The notes under the pieces: model-generated
Database searches by the model: none
The model's input: only the letters and a program-made list of their open reading frames with translations
What the model was told of the DNA's origin: nothing
Position numbers and translations under genes: made by a program
NCBI RefSeq assembly: GCF_000970205.1
Contig: NZ_CP009512.1
Location: forward strand, 310,001 to 374,000
DNA length: 64,000 bases
Reading direction: 5' to 3'
From: Methanosarcina mazei S-6
Lineage (GTDB): Archaea; Halobacteriota; Methanosarcinia; Methanosarcinales; Methanosarcinaceae
Shown here: piece after piece, positions 53,342-62,649 of the stretch
Layout of the letters: each line of letters opens with the position of its first letter
Numbering within the stretch: the stretch's first letter is position 1

Positions 53342-54130
53342 ATGTCTATAATTTCCCTTACCACCGATTTTGGAGGCCTCTACCCCGCAGCCATGAAAGC
53401 CGTCATTCTTGGAATTAACCCCGAAGCGCAGATCGTTGATGTAACCCATTCTATCCGGCAGGCAAGTATCAGAGAGGGCGCCTTTGCACTGTACTCGCTT
53501 GTCCCTTATTTCCCGGCTAAAAGCGTGCACGTGGGAGTTGTCGACCCCGGAGTGGGGACTTCCCGCCGTGCCCTTGCCCTGAAAGCAGGTCCGGAAGGTG
53601 AAGAACAGTTTTTTGTTGGTCCTGATAACGGGCTTATGATCCCTGCAGCCCGCCGCCTTGGAGATATGGAAGTTTATGAGATCACAAACAGGGAAATAAT
53701 GCTTAATTCGGAAATTTCTGCAACTTTTCACGGCAGGGACATTTTTGCACCTGTAGGGGCCAGACTCTCTAAAGGTATGCCAATCGAGACTGTTGGGAAT
53801 AGAGTTTCGGATTTTGTAAACCTGGATTTCGAAAATTATGGGGTTGATGGGCAATTTCTTGTAGGGGAAGTCGTTTATACTGATAATTTCGGGAATGTGA
53901 TTACAAATATCCCTGAGGATGCGGTCCTGAAGTTCCGTACTTTCGGCTCACAGGTGGAAGTTAACGGCAGAAAAGTCTTTTTTGTTCAGACCTATGGTTT
54001 TGTAGGGCAGGGAGATGCGCTTATTCTTATTGGCAGTCATGGCTTTCTGGAAATTGCAATTAACAAAGGTAATGCGGCTCTGCAGTTCGGACTCAGAAGT
54101 GGAGATACTGTGACAATAAAGGTCCTTTGA
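53342..54130 (+). CDS. SAM hydroxide adenosyltransferase (DUF62)
   Basis: A 262-residue member of the DUF62 / SAM hydrolase family, which splits S-adenosylmethionine with water into adenosine and methionine. Marks are ISLTTDFGG at the N-terminus (catalytic Asp), VDVTHSIRQASIREGAF, HVGVVDPGVGTSRRAL, FVGPDNGLM, TFHGRDIFAP and GEVVYTDNFGNVITNI. It is full length and monocistronic. The family is widely conserved in archaea and probably controls SAM levels. Confidence 0.92.
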   Translation: MSIISLTTDFGGLYPAAMKAVILGINPEAQIVDVTHSIRQASIREGAFALYSLVPYFPAKSVHVGVVDPGVGTSRRALALKAGPEGEEQFFVGPDNGLMIPAARRLGDMEVYEITNREIMLNSEISATFHGRDIFAPVGARLSKGMPIETVGNRVSDFVNLDFENYGVDGQFLVGEVVYTDNFGNVITNIPEDAVLKFRTFGSQVEVNGRKVFFVQTYGFVGQGDALILIGSHGFLEIAINKGNAALQFGLRSGDTVTIKVL

Positions 54131-54298
54131 AAAAAAGCCGTCATTTATGCGGGTTAAGGGCATAGAAAAGCGGAGAGTAAGGGAAATACCTTATCCTTCG
54201 TTTTTTAATGTGCTAATCCGTGATACTTCGAGCCAGCTTGGTCAGAACTTGAATTTAAGATATTCAGCTTCCTCCGGTGCAGGCTAAGCAATTAGTAT

Positions 54299-54738
54299 TT
54301 ACAGTTCTCTTTTTAGATAAATCATGTCAACAAGCTGTTTCCCATTTTTATATATTGGATGGTCATAATTGTCAGTAAAAAATTCCTGATACGATGCGAC
54401 TCCGTAAAACCACAACTCTTATAAAAATTTAGAGTTACAGGGCTGTTTCCTGTTCCGACAAGAATAGTTCTGAAATCTGGATAGAAGGAGAACAGAAACT
54501 TTATCAGAGCTTTTCCATAGCCTTTTCGCTGACAATCAGGCTGAACCGCGATGTTTTTTAGTTCGTAAATACCGTTTGATTCTTTTGTAACCACGCATTC
54601 AGCTTTTACCCCATTGTCATTCAGAACAAACATTTCGCCACGCTCGAGATATTTATCTACCATGTCTTCCTGCTCGTCCGCCAGCAATAGCAGATCTATA
54701 TATTCTTTTTTACTTCCTGTAACTTTTATGATTTCCAT
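54299..54738 (-). pseudogene. GNAT acetyltransferase with a homopolymer frameshift
   Basis: The first 115 residues or so are a GNAT domain ([60 protein letters not shown]). At a run of six A (54377-54382; T on the coding strand) the frame is lost and the remainder reads [15 protein letters not shown]. With one more T it would read [20 protein letters not shown] and end LKREL, the expected family end, at 54299. It is a one-base lesion, or a sequencing error, or a slippage site. Confidence 0.8.
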
Positions 54739-55499
54739 GTCAGGTACCCCTCAAGTCCGTATTTATATCGCTAAATTAACAACCCGATTATAGCCTGGAC
54801 TCGATTATAGTTTAGTAATCGCAAGAGGACAAGCAATAACTGTCCTCTACTGAATTATTCCAGGTATATCACAAATCCAAACCCCTTGCCAACAGTCCCA
54901 GCCTGTAATGAATGATTCGGATTATACACGTTTACGTCCATAAATAATTCCAGTGTATTTCAACTCCTCCCTTCAAACGTAGGGTGAAGTTGTCATTTCA
55001 GTGCTAGAAACTGCAAGTCGGCGAGCCGCATCAGGGGTGATCCAGGTCTCAGCAACGGGGGAGACCCAGGTATCCGCGGCAGCAACCCTGGCTTCCGTCT
55101 TCTGAGGGAATTGTAACCACTTCCTACTTTCCCGCTTTACCACTCAAGTTAATAATTGAAGTACAGTTGGATTCCAAAAGATGAAGCTCGAAGGCTTGAA
55201 GCGTGCGAAGTCGCCGAGCTTGAAATGTAAATGCCTCTACTTTAAAAAATAGTTACGTTTTTTCTGGCAATGAAACACTTTTGATTTCTCTACATATATT
55301 CTCATGCTAGTGGTTCAATGTACTTCTTAAGTGTCAATTTCTGAGTTCTACACTTGGAAAAGCCATTTGCTTCGCAAACGTGACCAGACACGTTTGATAC
55401 GATATTCCGGTTGCCCTGTTTTTCGTTCCTTACTTATCCACACATCGGTTTTAAGTCCTCTTGAGGGAGCGAAGCGACCGAAAAGGACACCGTGCTCCC
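54739..55499. other. Spacer with a GC-rich block and a decayed frame
   Basis: About 760 bases. In 54930-55150 the minus strand reads as a decayed gene tail, VVKRESRKWLQFPQKTEARV...WITPDAARRLAV...TTSPYV-stop-REELKYTGIIYGRKRV-stop. The GC-rich block 55010-55110 lies inside it. GCTCG...CGAGC near 55189-55222 forms a weak hairpin. I cannot name the source gene. Confidence 0.4.
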
Positions 55500-55571
55500 G
55501 AAGCGGAACTCGGGTGCCGAAGCGGAACTCGGGTGCCGAAGCGGAACTCGGGTGCCGAAGCGGAACTCGGG
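55500..55571. repeat. 19-bp tandem repeat, nearly four copies
   Basis: GAAGCGGAACTCGGGTGCC starts at 55500, 55519, 55538 and 55557, with the last copy cut after 15 bases. It ends three bases before the stop of the radical SAM gene. Upstream lies GAGGGAGCGAAGCGACCGAA, a GC-rich relative of the unit. Confidence 0.9.
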
Positions 55572-55573
55572 CA

Positions 55574-56569
55574 TCACATCCATTCGTAATGCATTAAAAC
55601 TTCAGGATTGAAACTCTGCATTAAACTGTTTTCCGTATATCCAAAAAAGAGGCAGCCTTTACAGTTTTCTACGATCTCTTCCCTGCGCTGCGCAGAGTTC
55701 TTCCATACCTTTTCAAAACCGTCTTTCATAACGTTTCCAAGAGGTTCCTGATGCACACGGCAGGTCTCGGCAGTTCCGTCATGCGTAACGTTAATAATAA
55801 TGCCACTTGCTCTGCATTTGTAATCCTTTTTTTCGTCCCTGACCATCCCCAGGTAGGTCTTGGAATTGATTATGGGGTAGCCCTTTTCTTTCATCTCGAT
55901 TATGAGGTTAACGGTGCTGCGGAACTTTTCCTTATCCCTGATTCCTATTTCTTCCCATATTTCCCGGCTGATTCCGGGGAACTCATGTACTGGTTCAAAA
56001 GAAATTTTCACACCCAGTTTTTCTGCAAGCAAAATAAGGGTTTCAATATCATCAAGGTTCTTTCCTGTGAGCACGCAGTTCATCAGGATCGGGTTTTTCT
56101 GCTTCTGGAGTTTTCTTACCTCAATAGCTTTTTTCAAGCCTTTCAGAAGGGTTCCGAAATCCATTTTCCTGATTTCTTTATAGCTTTCTGTCCCGTCTAC
56201 TGAAACCGAAAGGTAGTCCACATTCTCAAGCTCTTCCACTCTTTCGTAAAGAAGCTTCCCGTTCGTGACCATGGAAGTAACCATCCCGAGTTCCTTTGCG
56301 CGAGCCATTATGAGGGGCAGGTCCTTTCTGAGGAGAGGTTCCGTGGTCCAGGCATTGTAAACTCCGATTCCAAATTTTTTTGCATCATTGAGCAGCCTGA
56401 AGACCTCGTCTCTGGACGGTTCTTTTCCGGGTTCTTTCCTCCAGTATTCACAGAACTTGCAGCGCATATTACAATTAGCATTTACGCCGTGAGAGAGGAC
56501 AAAAGGGCGTTTTTTGATTCTTATTTGCCAGAGTGCTCTTGAAGCAAGGATGGGATCAAATCGGGACAT
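55574..56569 (-). CDS. Radical SAM protein with C-terminal Cys-rich domain
   Basis: A 331-residue radical SAM enzyme. The cluster motif CNMRCKFC (CX3CX2C) is near residue 34, followed by YNAWTTEPLLRKDLP and SMVTNGKLLYERVEEL. The C-terminus has four or five spaced cysteines (YKCRASGI, AETCRVHQEPLGNV, VENCKGCLFFGY), like a SPASM/twitch domain that binds extra clusters. Such proteins modify peptides or make cofactors; the substrate is unknown. I start at ATG 56569 (MSRFDPILASRALWQ). The frame continues upstream into a HicB remnant. Confidence 0.8.
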   Translation of the reverse strand: MSRFDPILASRALWQIRIKKRPFVLSHGVNANCNMRCKFCEYWRKEPGKEPSRDEVFRLLNDAKKFGIGVYNAWTTEPLLRKDLPLIMARAKELGMVTSMVTNGKLLYERVEELENVDYLSVSVDGTESYKEIRKMDFGTLLKGLKKAIEVRKLQKQKNPILMNCVLTGKNLDDIETLILLAEKLGVKISFEPVHEFPGISREIWEEIGIRDKEKFRSTVNLIIEMKEKGYPIINSKTYLGMVRDEKKDYKCRASGIIINVTHDGTAETCRVHQEPLGNVMKDGFEKVWKNSAQRREEIVENCKGCLFFGYTENSLMQSFNPEVLMHYEWM

Positions 56570-56632
56570 AACAATCGCGTTTTGTTTTTCTAAAAAGAAA
56601 TTCGGGTAAAAATGGAAAAGGGGGTCATTAAT

Positions 56633-56731
56633 ATCTCCATAGCTATAGCACCCTTTCAGTTCGGGAACAGTTCCTATGTAGATTCCATCTTCATCCTTTT
56701 CGATCAACACGACAAATTTTTGCTTGTCGTA
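56633..56731 (-). pseudogene. HicB remnant joined to the radical SAM frame
   Basis: KFVVLIEKDEDGIYIGTVPE and the next few residues (LKGCYSYGD) are the N-terminal half of a HicB antitoxin-like protein. After GD, where HicB would continue with its helix, the text changes to INDPLFHFYPNFFLEKQN and leads in frame into the radical SAM gene. The hicB 5' end also seems frameshifted (ATG AAG CAG in another frame). Confidence 0.6.
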
Positions 56732-56995
56732 TTGACTGCTTCATACTCTCTATCTTATTCTATAAATAGGTAAATATGATTTTGAAGATGTGTAGGGAAT
56801 CTGTGGAGACTTATGGTGTGAGTTCCATCAGTTAACTTTAGAACCAGGGTTGAATTATAATGTTAATCAGAGATATAAAATTGAGAAATAAGTCCGTGCA
56901 GATTTAATAATTATTTTTAGTATGTAACAATTATTGCAAAGTTTTGCAGTCCAAAAAAAAGAGAGCCCGCCCTGAGGCGAGCTGAGATATTGAAA

Positions 56996-57310
56996 TTATC
57001 CGAAAAGGGCACCGAGTCCGGCCATCCCGTCTTCTTCGGCATGGTCTTCTTCTTCCTCTTCAGGCTCTTCGGCAGGAGCTTCTGCTGCTGCGGGTGCGGC
57101 TGCTGCGGGTGCGGCTGCTGCTGCAGGGGCTGCAAATGCTGCCTTTGCGATAGCTTCTTCGATGTCCACGCCTTCAAGGGCTGCGACAAGGGCCTTTGCC
57201 CTGGCTTCGTTCACTTCGATACCAGCTGCCTGAAGAACGGCAGTGATTGCTTCTTCGGTAATTGCTTTACCAGCGTTGTGCAATAAGAGAGCTGCATATA
57301 TGTATTCCAT
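56996..57310 (-). CDS. rpl12: Ribosomal protein L12 (P1-type)
   Basis: The 104-residue acidic stalk protein that recruits elongation factors. N-terminal dimer helices ([20 protein letters not shown]), an alanine/proline hinge, and the acidic tail [21 protein letters not shown] shared with L10. It is last of the L11-L1-L10-L12 series; the gap to L10 is 42 bases. Confidence 0.97.
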   Translation of the reverse strand: MEYIYAALLLHNAGKAITEEAITAVLQAAGIEVNEARAKALVAALEGVDIEEAIAKAAFAAPAAAAAPAAAAPAAAEAPAEEPEEEEEDHAEEDGMAGLGALFG

Positions 57311-57352
57311 CGTTAATCACCTAACTTTGTATTAGCGTAAATGTAAATCTGT

Positions 57353-58396
57353 TTATCCGAAAAGGGCACCGAGTCCGGCCATTCCATCTTCTTCGGCATG
57401 GTCCTCTTCTTCCTCTTCAGGTTCTTCTTCCTTCTTTTCTTCTTCTGCGGCAGGAGCTGCTACTGTGGCTGCTGCGGCTGCGCTTGCGGCTGCCCCAAGA
57501 ACTTCTCTCAGGTCGTCGTCCACGGCATTTGCGTCCTTTTCTGCGGCTTCGGATGCAACGGATGTCATCTGAACATGGGCTTTTGCCAGCAAGGAGTCCA
57601 TGACTCCAGGTTCAAGGATAACAGCATTGACACCAAGGCTCTTTGATTCTGCATAGGCTTTTGCCAGCAGGGTGCCGATTGTTGCGCCTGTCGGGTATGC
57701 TGTGTTGACCGAGAGGTTGAAAGCGTTCTGAGCTGCCCTGATAATGTCAGAGAAGTACTTGCTTTCATCAACTGCAAGGAGTTCAGGCTCGTAAATTGTC
57801 CCGTCATCGTAGGCGGCTCTAAGGTCAAGCCCGACGATAAGCGGGTATATTTCCAGCTTTGAAAGCATGGTAGCGAGTTTCTGAGGGACTGCCTCGCCTG
57901 CTTTACAGACAACCTTTGTTTCCTTTACTGCCACCTTTCCGGCATCGATTGAAGCGGGAATTCCTGCACTCTGGAGTTCACCCAGAATCGGACCGGGCGG
58001 AAAACTGGTGGGCCCCTTCTGGACAATTATGTCCTCTGGAGCTATTGCGCCTGCTTTAATCGGAGAAGGAGTCTTTGTCTGCTCAAGCAGTTTGTAAAGC
58101 TTGAAGGGACTTTCATTGGTAAATATCAGAGCGGTCTGATTGTCCAGATACCTGGTCATTTCGGGAATAGATTCCCCAAGCTGGTTTAAAGCACGCTCTG
58201 TGAGGGTGTTCCTGGAGACTTTGAGCACCGCAACGTCCTTAAGGTCCCGGCGGATCTTCTGGATCTTGGTTGCGAGGATGCCTTCGATCCGAACCATCCC
58301 GAAAACTTTGTGAGACTGGATGAGCTCCTTAATATTTTCAATTTCATCCTTTTTCCACTGCGGGATGTGCTCGGTGTGATGCCTTTCTTCTGCCAT
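57353..58396 (-). CDS. rpl10: Ribosomal protein L10 (P0)
   Basis: A 347-residue stalk base protein. N-terminal RNA-binding domain (QWKKDEIENIKELIQSHKV, VLKVSRNTLTERAL), an archaeal insertion domain, helices that bind L12 dimers, and the acidic tail [21 protein letters not shown]. The ATG directly follows the L1 stop codon, so translation is coupled. Confidence 0.97.
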   Translation of the reverse strand: MAEERHHTEHIPQWKKDEIENIKELIQSHKVFGMVRIEGILATKIQKIRRDLKDVAVLKVSRNTLTERALNQLGESIPEMTRYLDNQTALIFTNESPFKLYKLLEQTKTPSPIKAGAIAPEDIIVQKGPTSFPPGPILGELQSAGIPASIDAGKVAVKETKVVCKAGEAVPQKLATMLSKLEIYPLIVGLDLRAAYDDGTIYEPELLAVDESKYFSDIIRAAQNAFNLSVNTAYPTGATIGTLLAKAYAESKSLGVNAVILEPGVMDSLLAKAHVQMTSVASEAAEKDANAVDDDLREVLGAAASAAAAATVAAPAAEEEKKEEEPEEEEEDHAEEDGMAGLGALFG

Positions 58397-59038
58397 TTAC
58401 ACCACCCTCTCTGATTTTCCCATGGTTGTCGTGACATAGACCGATCTCAGGTTGTGCTTGCCCTTATCGAGGACACGCTCAAGCCTGGACATAATAGTCT
58501 CTATGTTTTCGGAAAGGTCGTCAGGGTTCATGTTCCTTCTGCCGACAGCCACGTGGAAGGTAAGTCTGTCTTTTGACCTGAGCTTGACTGCGTTTTGCTT
58601 GCTCTGAATCAGTTCACCGATGTCCTTGTTCGGCATGAGCGGGATAGGCATCTTGCCTCTGGGTCCCAGAACAATACCAAGGTTCTTACCGATAATCGGC
58701 ATGAACTGAGTTTCTGCAATAAAAAGGTCGCATTCGTTTGCAAGAACTCTGGCTTTATTTTTGTCAGCAGCCAGCTCTTCGAGCTCAACGTCAGAAATAA
58801 CATACGCAGCACCGGCAGCCTTTGCTCTCAGGCCAACGTCACCCTTTGCAAAAACGCCGATCTTCAGCTCTTTTCCGAGCCCGTGCGGAAGAATTACTTC
58901 TTCATCGACTCTGTTCTTTGGTTGGTTCATGTCAAGGTTCTTTAAGTTAATCGCCAGATCCACGCTTTCCGAGAAATTACGCTTTGGCGATTCCTCAATT
59001 ACTTTCTTGACAGCTTCCAGTATAGTTCTTTCTACCAT
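58397..59038 (-). CDS. rpl1: Ribosomal protein L1
   Basis: A 213-residue L1-stalk protein: RNFSESVDLAINLKNLDMNQ, ANECDLFIAETQFMPIIGK, LGPRGKMPIPLMPNKDI. It begins at ATG 59038 with the strong site GGGGAGG. It abuts rpl10. In methanogens L1 represses its own operon by binding its mRNA; the structured leader just upstream is a candidate site. Confidence 0.97.
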   Translation of the reverse strand: MVERTILEAVKKVIEESPKRNFSESVDLAINLKNLDMNQPKNRVDEEVILPHGLGKELKIGVFAKGDVGLRAKAAGAAYVISDVELEELAADKNKARVLANECDLFIAETQFMPIIGKNLGIVLGPRGKMPIPLMPNKDIGELIQSKQNAVKLRSKDRLTFHVAVGRRNMNPDDLSENIETIMSRLERVLDKGKHNLRSVYVTTTMGKSERVV

Positions 59039-59279
59039 CTTGTTCCTCCCCGTAGTGTTTGAACTTCATGTCCAGACAGCCTTTCCGGCTTACTACGGTG
59101 GTCGTAGGGGGCTCCCCTTTCCGGGTCCTGTTACTCTCAACAGTAAGCCACCAATAACATCCTCTTAGTTATTCTAATCGAAAACTGTTCAAGGCTCTTG
59201 TGCTATTAGTGGTATCCAATTTAAAACTATTGGTGTACAGCCAGATCCCGGATTTAAAAGGTGGGAGGAGATAAAAGGC
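59039..59279 (-). promoter_or_regulatory. Structured leader of the L1-L10-L12 mRNA
   Basis: A 241-base gap between L11 and L1. The part nearest L1 holds hairpins: CTACG-ACCAC-CGTAG (59093-59107), GGGGAGCCCC (near 59107-59116), CTGTT-GAGAGT-AACAG (59128-59143), and GCC-GGAAA-GGC near 59079-59089. The compact GC-rich folding in an otherwise AT-rich spacer suggests a regulatory leader, perhaps the L1 binding site; this is inference. Confidence 0.4.
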
Positions 59280-59765
59280 TTACCACGCCTCGTTTGCAAG
59301 CAAATCGTCAAATTTGCCTTCATCGAGTGCTTTCTGGCAGTCCTTTGCCTTCATTCCCTCTACATTCACGCCCATAGGGACACAGGTGCCCATGACCTCT
59401 TTCATTGTAGCTTTGAGGTCGTAAGAAAGTACGTCTTCCTTTTTCATACGGGCGATCTTTGCAACCTGAGGGATTGTCAGGTTTCCAACAACCTCACTTC
59501 CTGCATTTCCAGACCCTTTCTGGATCCCAAGCTCTTTCATGACCAGGGATGCAGTCGGTGGGGTACCTACCTCGATTTCGACGTTTTTCTTGTCGTCAAC
59601 AATTACTTTCACAGGGACCTGCATTCCATTGTAGTCCCTTGTTTTTTCGTTGATCTTTTCGACCACTTCTTTTATGTTAACCCCGAGCGGACCAAGTGCC
59701 GGACCTAATGGTGGTCCGGGATTCGCTTTTCCTCCGGGGACAAGTGCTTCAACAATACTTGTCAT
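59280..59765 (-). CDS. rpl11: Ribosomal protein L11
   Basis: A 161-residue protein of the GTPase-associated centre: ALVPGGKANPGPPLGPALGP, GVNIKEVVEKINEKTRDYNG, TPPTASLVMKELGIQKGSGN. ATG 59765 follows GGTGAGA. It lies after nusG with a gap of 120 bases. Confidence 0.97.
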   Translation of the reverse strand: MTSIVEALVPGGKANPGPPLGPALGPLGVNIKEVVEKINEKTRDYNGMQVPVKVIVDDKKNVEIEVGTPPTASLVMKELGIQKGSGNAGSEVVGNLTIPQVAKIARMKKEDVLSYDLKATMKEVMGTCVPMGVNVEGMKAKDCQKALDEGKFDDLLANEAW

Positions 59766-59885
59766 CTGAGTCTCACCGGTTTTTATAAGTATGAATTTTG
59801 TAGATCTGTTTCAATCCACTCTGAGTGCTGGTGATTTTTATTTATTAATAAGCTTGAATTTTCAGTATTCCCTACTGATCCGGGC

Positions 59886-60344
59886 TTATTCGTTCTCTTT
59901 TTTGAGTATTCTTACGGTGTCGCCACGAATCGTAATCGGGATCGGGACCACAGCATCGAAGAGTTCAACAGTAATTTCCTCGTGCCCTTCATCAACCCTT
60001 TTAACACGGGCTTTCTCTCCCTTAAAGGGTCCGGAGGTAACCTCAATTATAGCCCCTTCTTTGATTCCGGTAACCACTGGTTTTGGCTTGAGGAAATGTT
60101 CGATTTCCGAGATTGAAGAACTCCCCTTAACAAGGGCTCTTGCATGCGGGATTGTCTGGATTGCCAGTTCAACAATTCCTGATTTTGGAGCCTCTACAAG
60201 GACATATCCTTTAAGCTCGTCAGGAGCCAGAATTGCCCTTATATCCAGCTTTTCCTTTTTTGCAACCCTGGCAAGTGTCATTGCAACAGACCTTTCCTGG
60301 TTTGCTGTGGTTTTGATTACAAATATCTGGGAATCCTCACTCAT
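59886..60344 (-). CDS. nusG: Transcription elongation factor Spt5/NusG
   Basis: A 152-residue archaeal Spt5: NGN domain (SEDSQIFVIKTTANQERSVA, VLVEAPKSGIVELAIQTIPH) and a KOW domain (GAIIEVTSGPFKGEKARV). It binds RNA polymerase and aids elongation. I start at ATG 60344 because it forms an ATGA overlap with the secE stop; the upstream codons lie inside secE. Confidence 0.95.
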   Translation of the reverse strand: MSEDSQIFVIKTTANQERSVAMTLARVAKKEKLDIRAILAPDELKGYVLVEAPKSGIVELAIQTIPHARALVKGSSSISEIEHFLKPKPVVTGIKEGAIIEVTSGPFKGEKARVKRVDEGHEEITVELFDAVVPIPITIRGDTVRILKKENE

Positions 60345-60556
60345 TTGGCCACCCACTGGGGCAACATTGTCAGCAGTACATATATTATAAATCCAACTGC
60401 GCCCACAGCCAGAATCCCGGCACCTGCAACTTTGGCAATGGTCAAGAACTCTTCCCTGGACGGTTTTTTAGTAAGTTTCAGGACCCTCAGGTGTGCCCGA
60501 ATTGCCTGACCAACGCTTTTTGTAGTTATATTCGGTTCTAAGGCGGATTCTACCAA
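60341..60556 (-). CDS. secE: Protein translocase subunit SecE
   Basis: A 71-residue single-helix subunit of the Sec translocon: amphipathic helix (RAHLRVLKLTKKPSREEFLTI) then a membrane helix (AGAGILAVGAVGFIIYVLLT). The start is TTG 60556 with GGATGTGA six bases upstream. It is coupled to nusG, the usual archaeal order. Confidence 0.93.
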   Translation of the reverse strand: MVESALEPNITTKSVGQAIRAHLRVLKLTKKPSREEFLTIAKVAGAGILAVGAVGFIIYVLLTMLPQWVAK

Positions 60557-60980
60557 TTAATTCACATCCAGGTTTTATGTACATATTTAATTTTATCTGG
60601 AATTTCGCGCACAGTTCTTCTTCTTTATGGTATATACCCGAATATGCTTTTTATCTCGCAGAATTCGGATTTTACTTTTCAGGAAGAACGGGCGGATTAT
60701 ATTATTGATTCCTATTATATGAAGATATCACTGGCACGATCTATTATACATCTCAAATTTTAGACGCAGGATTATTTTTCATATAAAACCCCTAATCGTG
60801 TCAGCAAAAATTTTCTTTTTTTGGTGCCGAATTGTATCGGCATCATACTGCATTTACCATAAAAATAGTTTTCGATTGGATTTATATTTCTACGTTCCTT
60901 CTTTTTAGCTTAAGAGGAGGAAAACAGTATTTTTCTCCAACCGAACGTTTTTATCCATTTTTACTTTTTCATCTCTCTGA
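60557..60980. other. Spacer between ftsZ and secE
   Basis: About 425 AT-rich bases with the promoter of the secE-nusG-ribosomal series (TATA-like tracts near 60715). No gene or strong repeat is seen. Confidence 0.4.
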
Positions 60981-62123
60981 TCACTCTACGAAGTCAATTC
61001 CGTACTTATATGTGATGTCCTTATCGTTTCCGTGCCCATATATCTGAGCGGAGGTAACTCCTGTAACCACTATCATTGTACGTACTGTCTTTTCGAGATC
61101 CGGATCAACCTGGGCACCCCAGATAAGGCGAGCATTGCTGTCTATGCGGCTGTAGACTTCCTGTACCACAGATTCTGCTTCAGAAATGGTCATGTCAGGA
61201 CCTCCAACCACGTTAACGAGGGCAGAGGTTGCACCGGATATGTCCACATCAAGGAGCGGGCTGCGCAGTGCTTTCTGGACTGATTCGACAGCTTTGTTTT
61301 CACCGTCAGATTCTCCAAGTCCTATCATAGCAACGCCTCCGTTCTGCATTACAGTCCTTATATCTGCAAAGTCAAGGTTAACAAGCCCGGGCTTTGTGAT
61401 AAGTTCGGTTATACCTTTTACAGCTCTCATAAGGACTTCGTCAGAGACCTTAAAGGCAGCCTGCAGAGGAAGCTTCGGGACTACTTCAATCAGCTTATCG
61501 TTTGGGACAACTATTACCGTATCGGCTACGTCTCTCAGGCGCTCGAGGCCTGCTTCGGCATTTGTCCTCCTGACATGCCCTTCCACGCTAAACGGAAGAG
61601 TCACAACTGCAATAGTAAGGGCGCCTGAATCTCTGGCTGCCTCAGCAACTATTGGTGCAGATCCTGTCCCTGTTCCTCCTCCAAGACCCGCGGTGATAAA
61701 AACCATATCCGAGCCCTGGACGATCTTGTTAATCTCATCAATACTCTCGATTGCTGCATCTTCTCCGATCTGGGGGAGACTGCCGGCTCCAAGCCCTCGG
61801 GTTTTCTTTTTCCCGATGAGAATCTTTTTGCCGGAGCGTATATGAAGAAGGTGCTGAGCGTCAGTGTTTATGGCAACAAGGTCTGCTCCCTGGATACCTT
61901 CGCCCATCATTCTCTGTATACTGTTTGAACCGCCGCCTCCGCAACCTACCACTTTGATAGTTGTTTTGAGGCTTCTCAGTATTTCTTCAAGTTCAGCGTC
62001 CACTTCTATGTTTTCATCAGAGTAATCCGAATTTGAGTTATTTCCCTGCCCACCACGTCCTTCCAGGGCAGATCGAGCAAGGGCTTCTTCCACAATGGAT
62101 CTCATGCTACTGTTTTCCTCCAT
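60981..62123 (-). CDS. ftsZ: Cell division protein FtsZ
   Basis: A 380-residue tubulin-like GTPase that forms the division ring. [23 protein letters not shown], the GTP-binding [32 protein letters not shown] and the T7 loop [15 protein letters not shown] are all present. There is an acidic N-terminal extension of about 45 residues. The start could be ATG 62123 or ATG 62105 (MRSIVEE), the latter with GGAGG ahead. It precedes secE on the same strand. Confidence 0.97.
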   Translation of the reverse strand: MEENSSMRSIVEEALARSALEGRGGQGNNSNSDYSDENIEVDAELEEILRSLKTTIKVVGCGGGGSNSIQRMMGEGIQGADLVAINTDAQHLLHIRSGKKILIGKKKTRGLGAGSLPQIGEDAAIESIDEINKIVQGSDMVFITAGLGGGTGTGSAPIVAEAARDSGALTIAVVTLPFSVEGHVRRTNAEAGLERLRDVADTVIVVPNDKLIEVVPKLPLQAAFKVSDEVLMRAVKGITELITKPGLVNLDFADIRTVMQNGGVAMIGLGESDGENKAVESVQKALRSPLLDVDISGATSALVNVVGGPDMTISEAESVVQEVYSRIDSNARLIWGAQVDPDLEKTVRTMIVVTGVTSAQIYGHGNDKDITYKYGIDFVE

Positions 62124-62649
62124 TCTGCTGGGGTGATCATTTGATGAATTGTATTAACTATAAGTATGTTACAACACGGAAAAAATTATTTTAACCATCA
62201 CATATACAGTTTCCAATTTAATAGTTTTCCTTTTCTAGTTTTTGAAATTATACTATATATGTTTAATAATTTTATTAATGTTGTCCTATCTTCAGGTCTG
62301 AAGCTGGATTTTTCAGTCCTGAAATTGTCTGGTATTTCTTTTTCTTCAAAATTTTCTTCAAAATTCTCTTTATTCACATAACCTTCTTTAATATCTTCTT
62401 TAATATCTTCTTTAACATCTTCTTTAATTTCTTTGTCTCAAATGTATATTTTTTTATTTTTTATATTTTTTTGAGGCTGGTTCCTGTATTTTTATCTTTC
62501 CCTTTTTTTCTGATTTTTTCCATGTTGTTCTTAATTTTACTCCCAGCCGAGCTTATTCACAGCCGCCCCATGTCAGTTTTTCTCCTTTTTTCTAATACTC
62601 TTTGCCAGAATTTTCTTTTTGAATCCGGTAAAACCAGTTATATTTTCAG
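62124..62649. other. Upstream region of ftsZ with small repeats
   Basis: About 525 AT-rich bases. TTCTTTAATATC is repeated four times (62384-62431), and a TTCTTCAAAATT-type repeat lies near 62341-62367. The candidate small frame is listed separately. Confidence 0.5.
62198..62377 (-). CDS. Possible 59-residue protein upstream of ftsZ
   Basis: Read from GTG 62377 (AAGGTT four bases upstream) the frame gives a charged N-terminus (NKENFEENFEEKEIPDNF) and a basic, hydrophobic C-terminus (TTLIKLLNIYSIISKTRKGK). The frame is open further back through repeats whose lengths (12 and 15 bases) are multiples of three, as expected for coding repeats. Composition is AT-rich and no family is recognised. 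Confidence 0.25.
   Translation of the reverse strand: MNKENFEENFEEKEIPDNFRTEKSSFRPEDRTTLIKLLNIYSIISKTRKGKLLNWKLYM

Noticed and set aside
56996-58396. Identical acidic tails of L10 and L12 as a recent duplication
   Set aside because: Archaeal P0 and P1-type proteins normally share this C-terminal motif, which binds translation factors.
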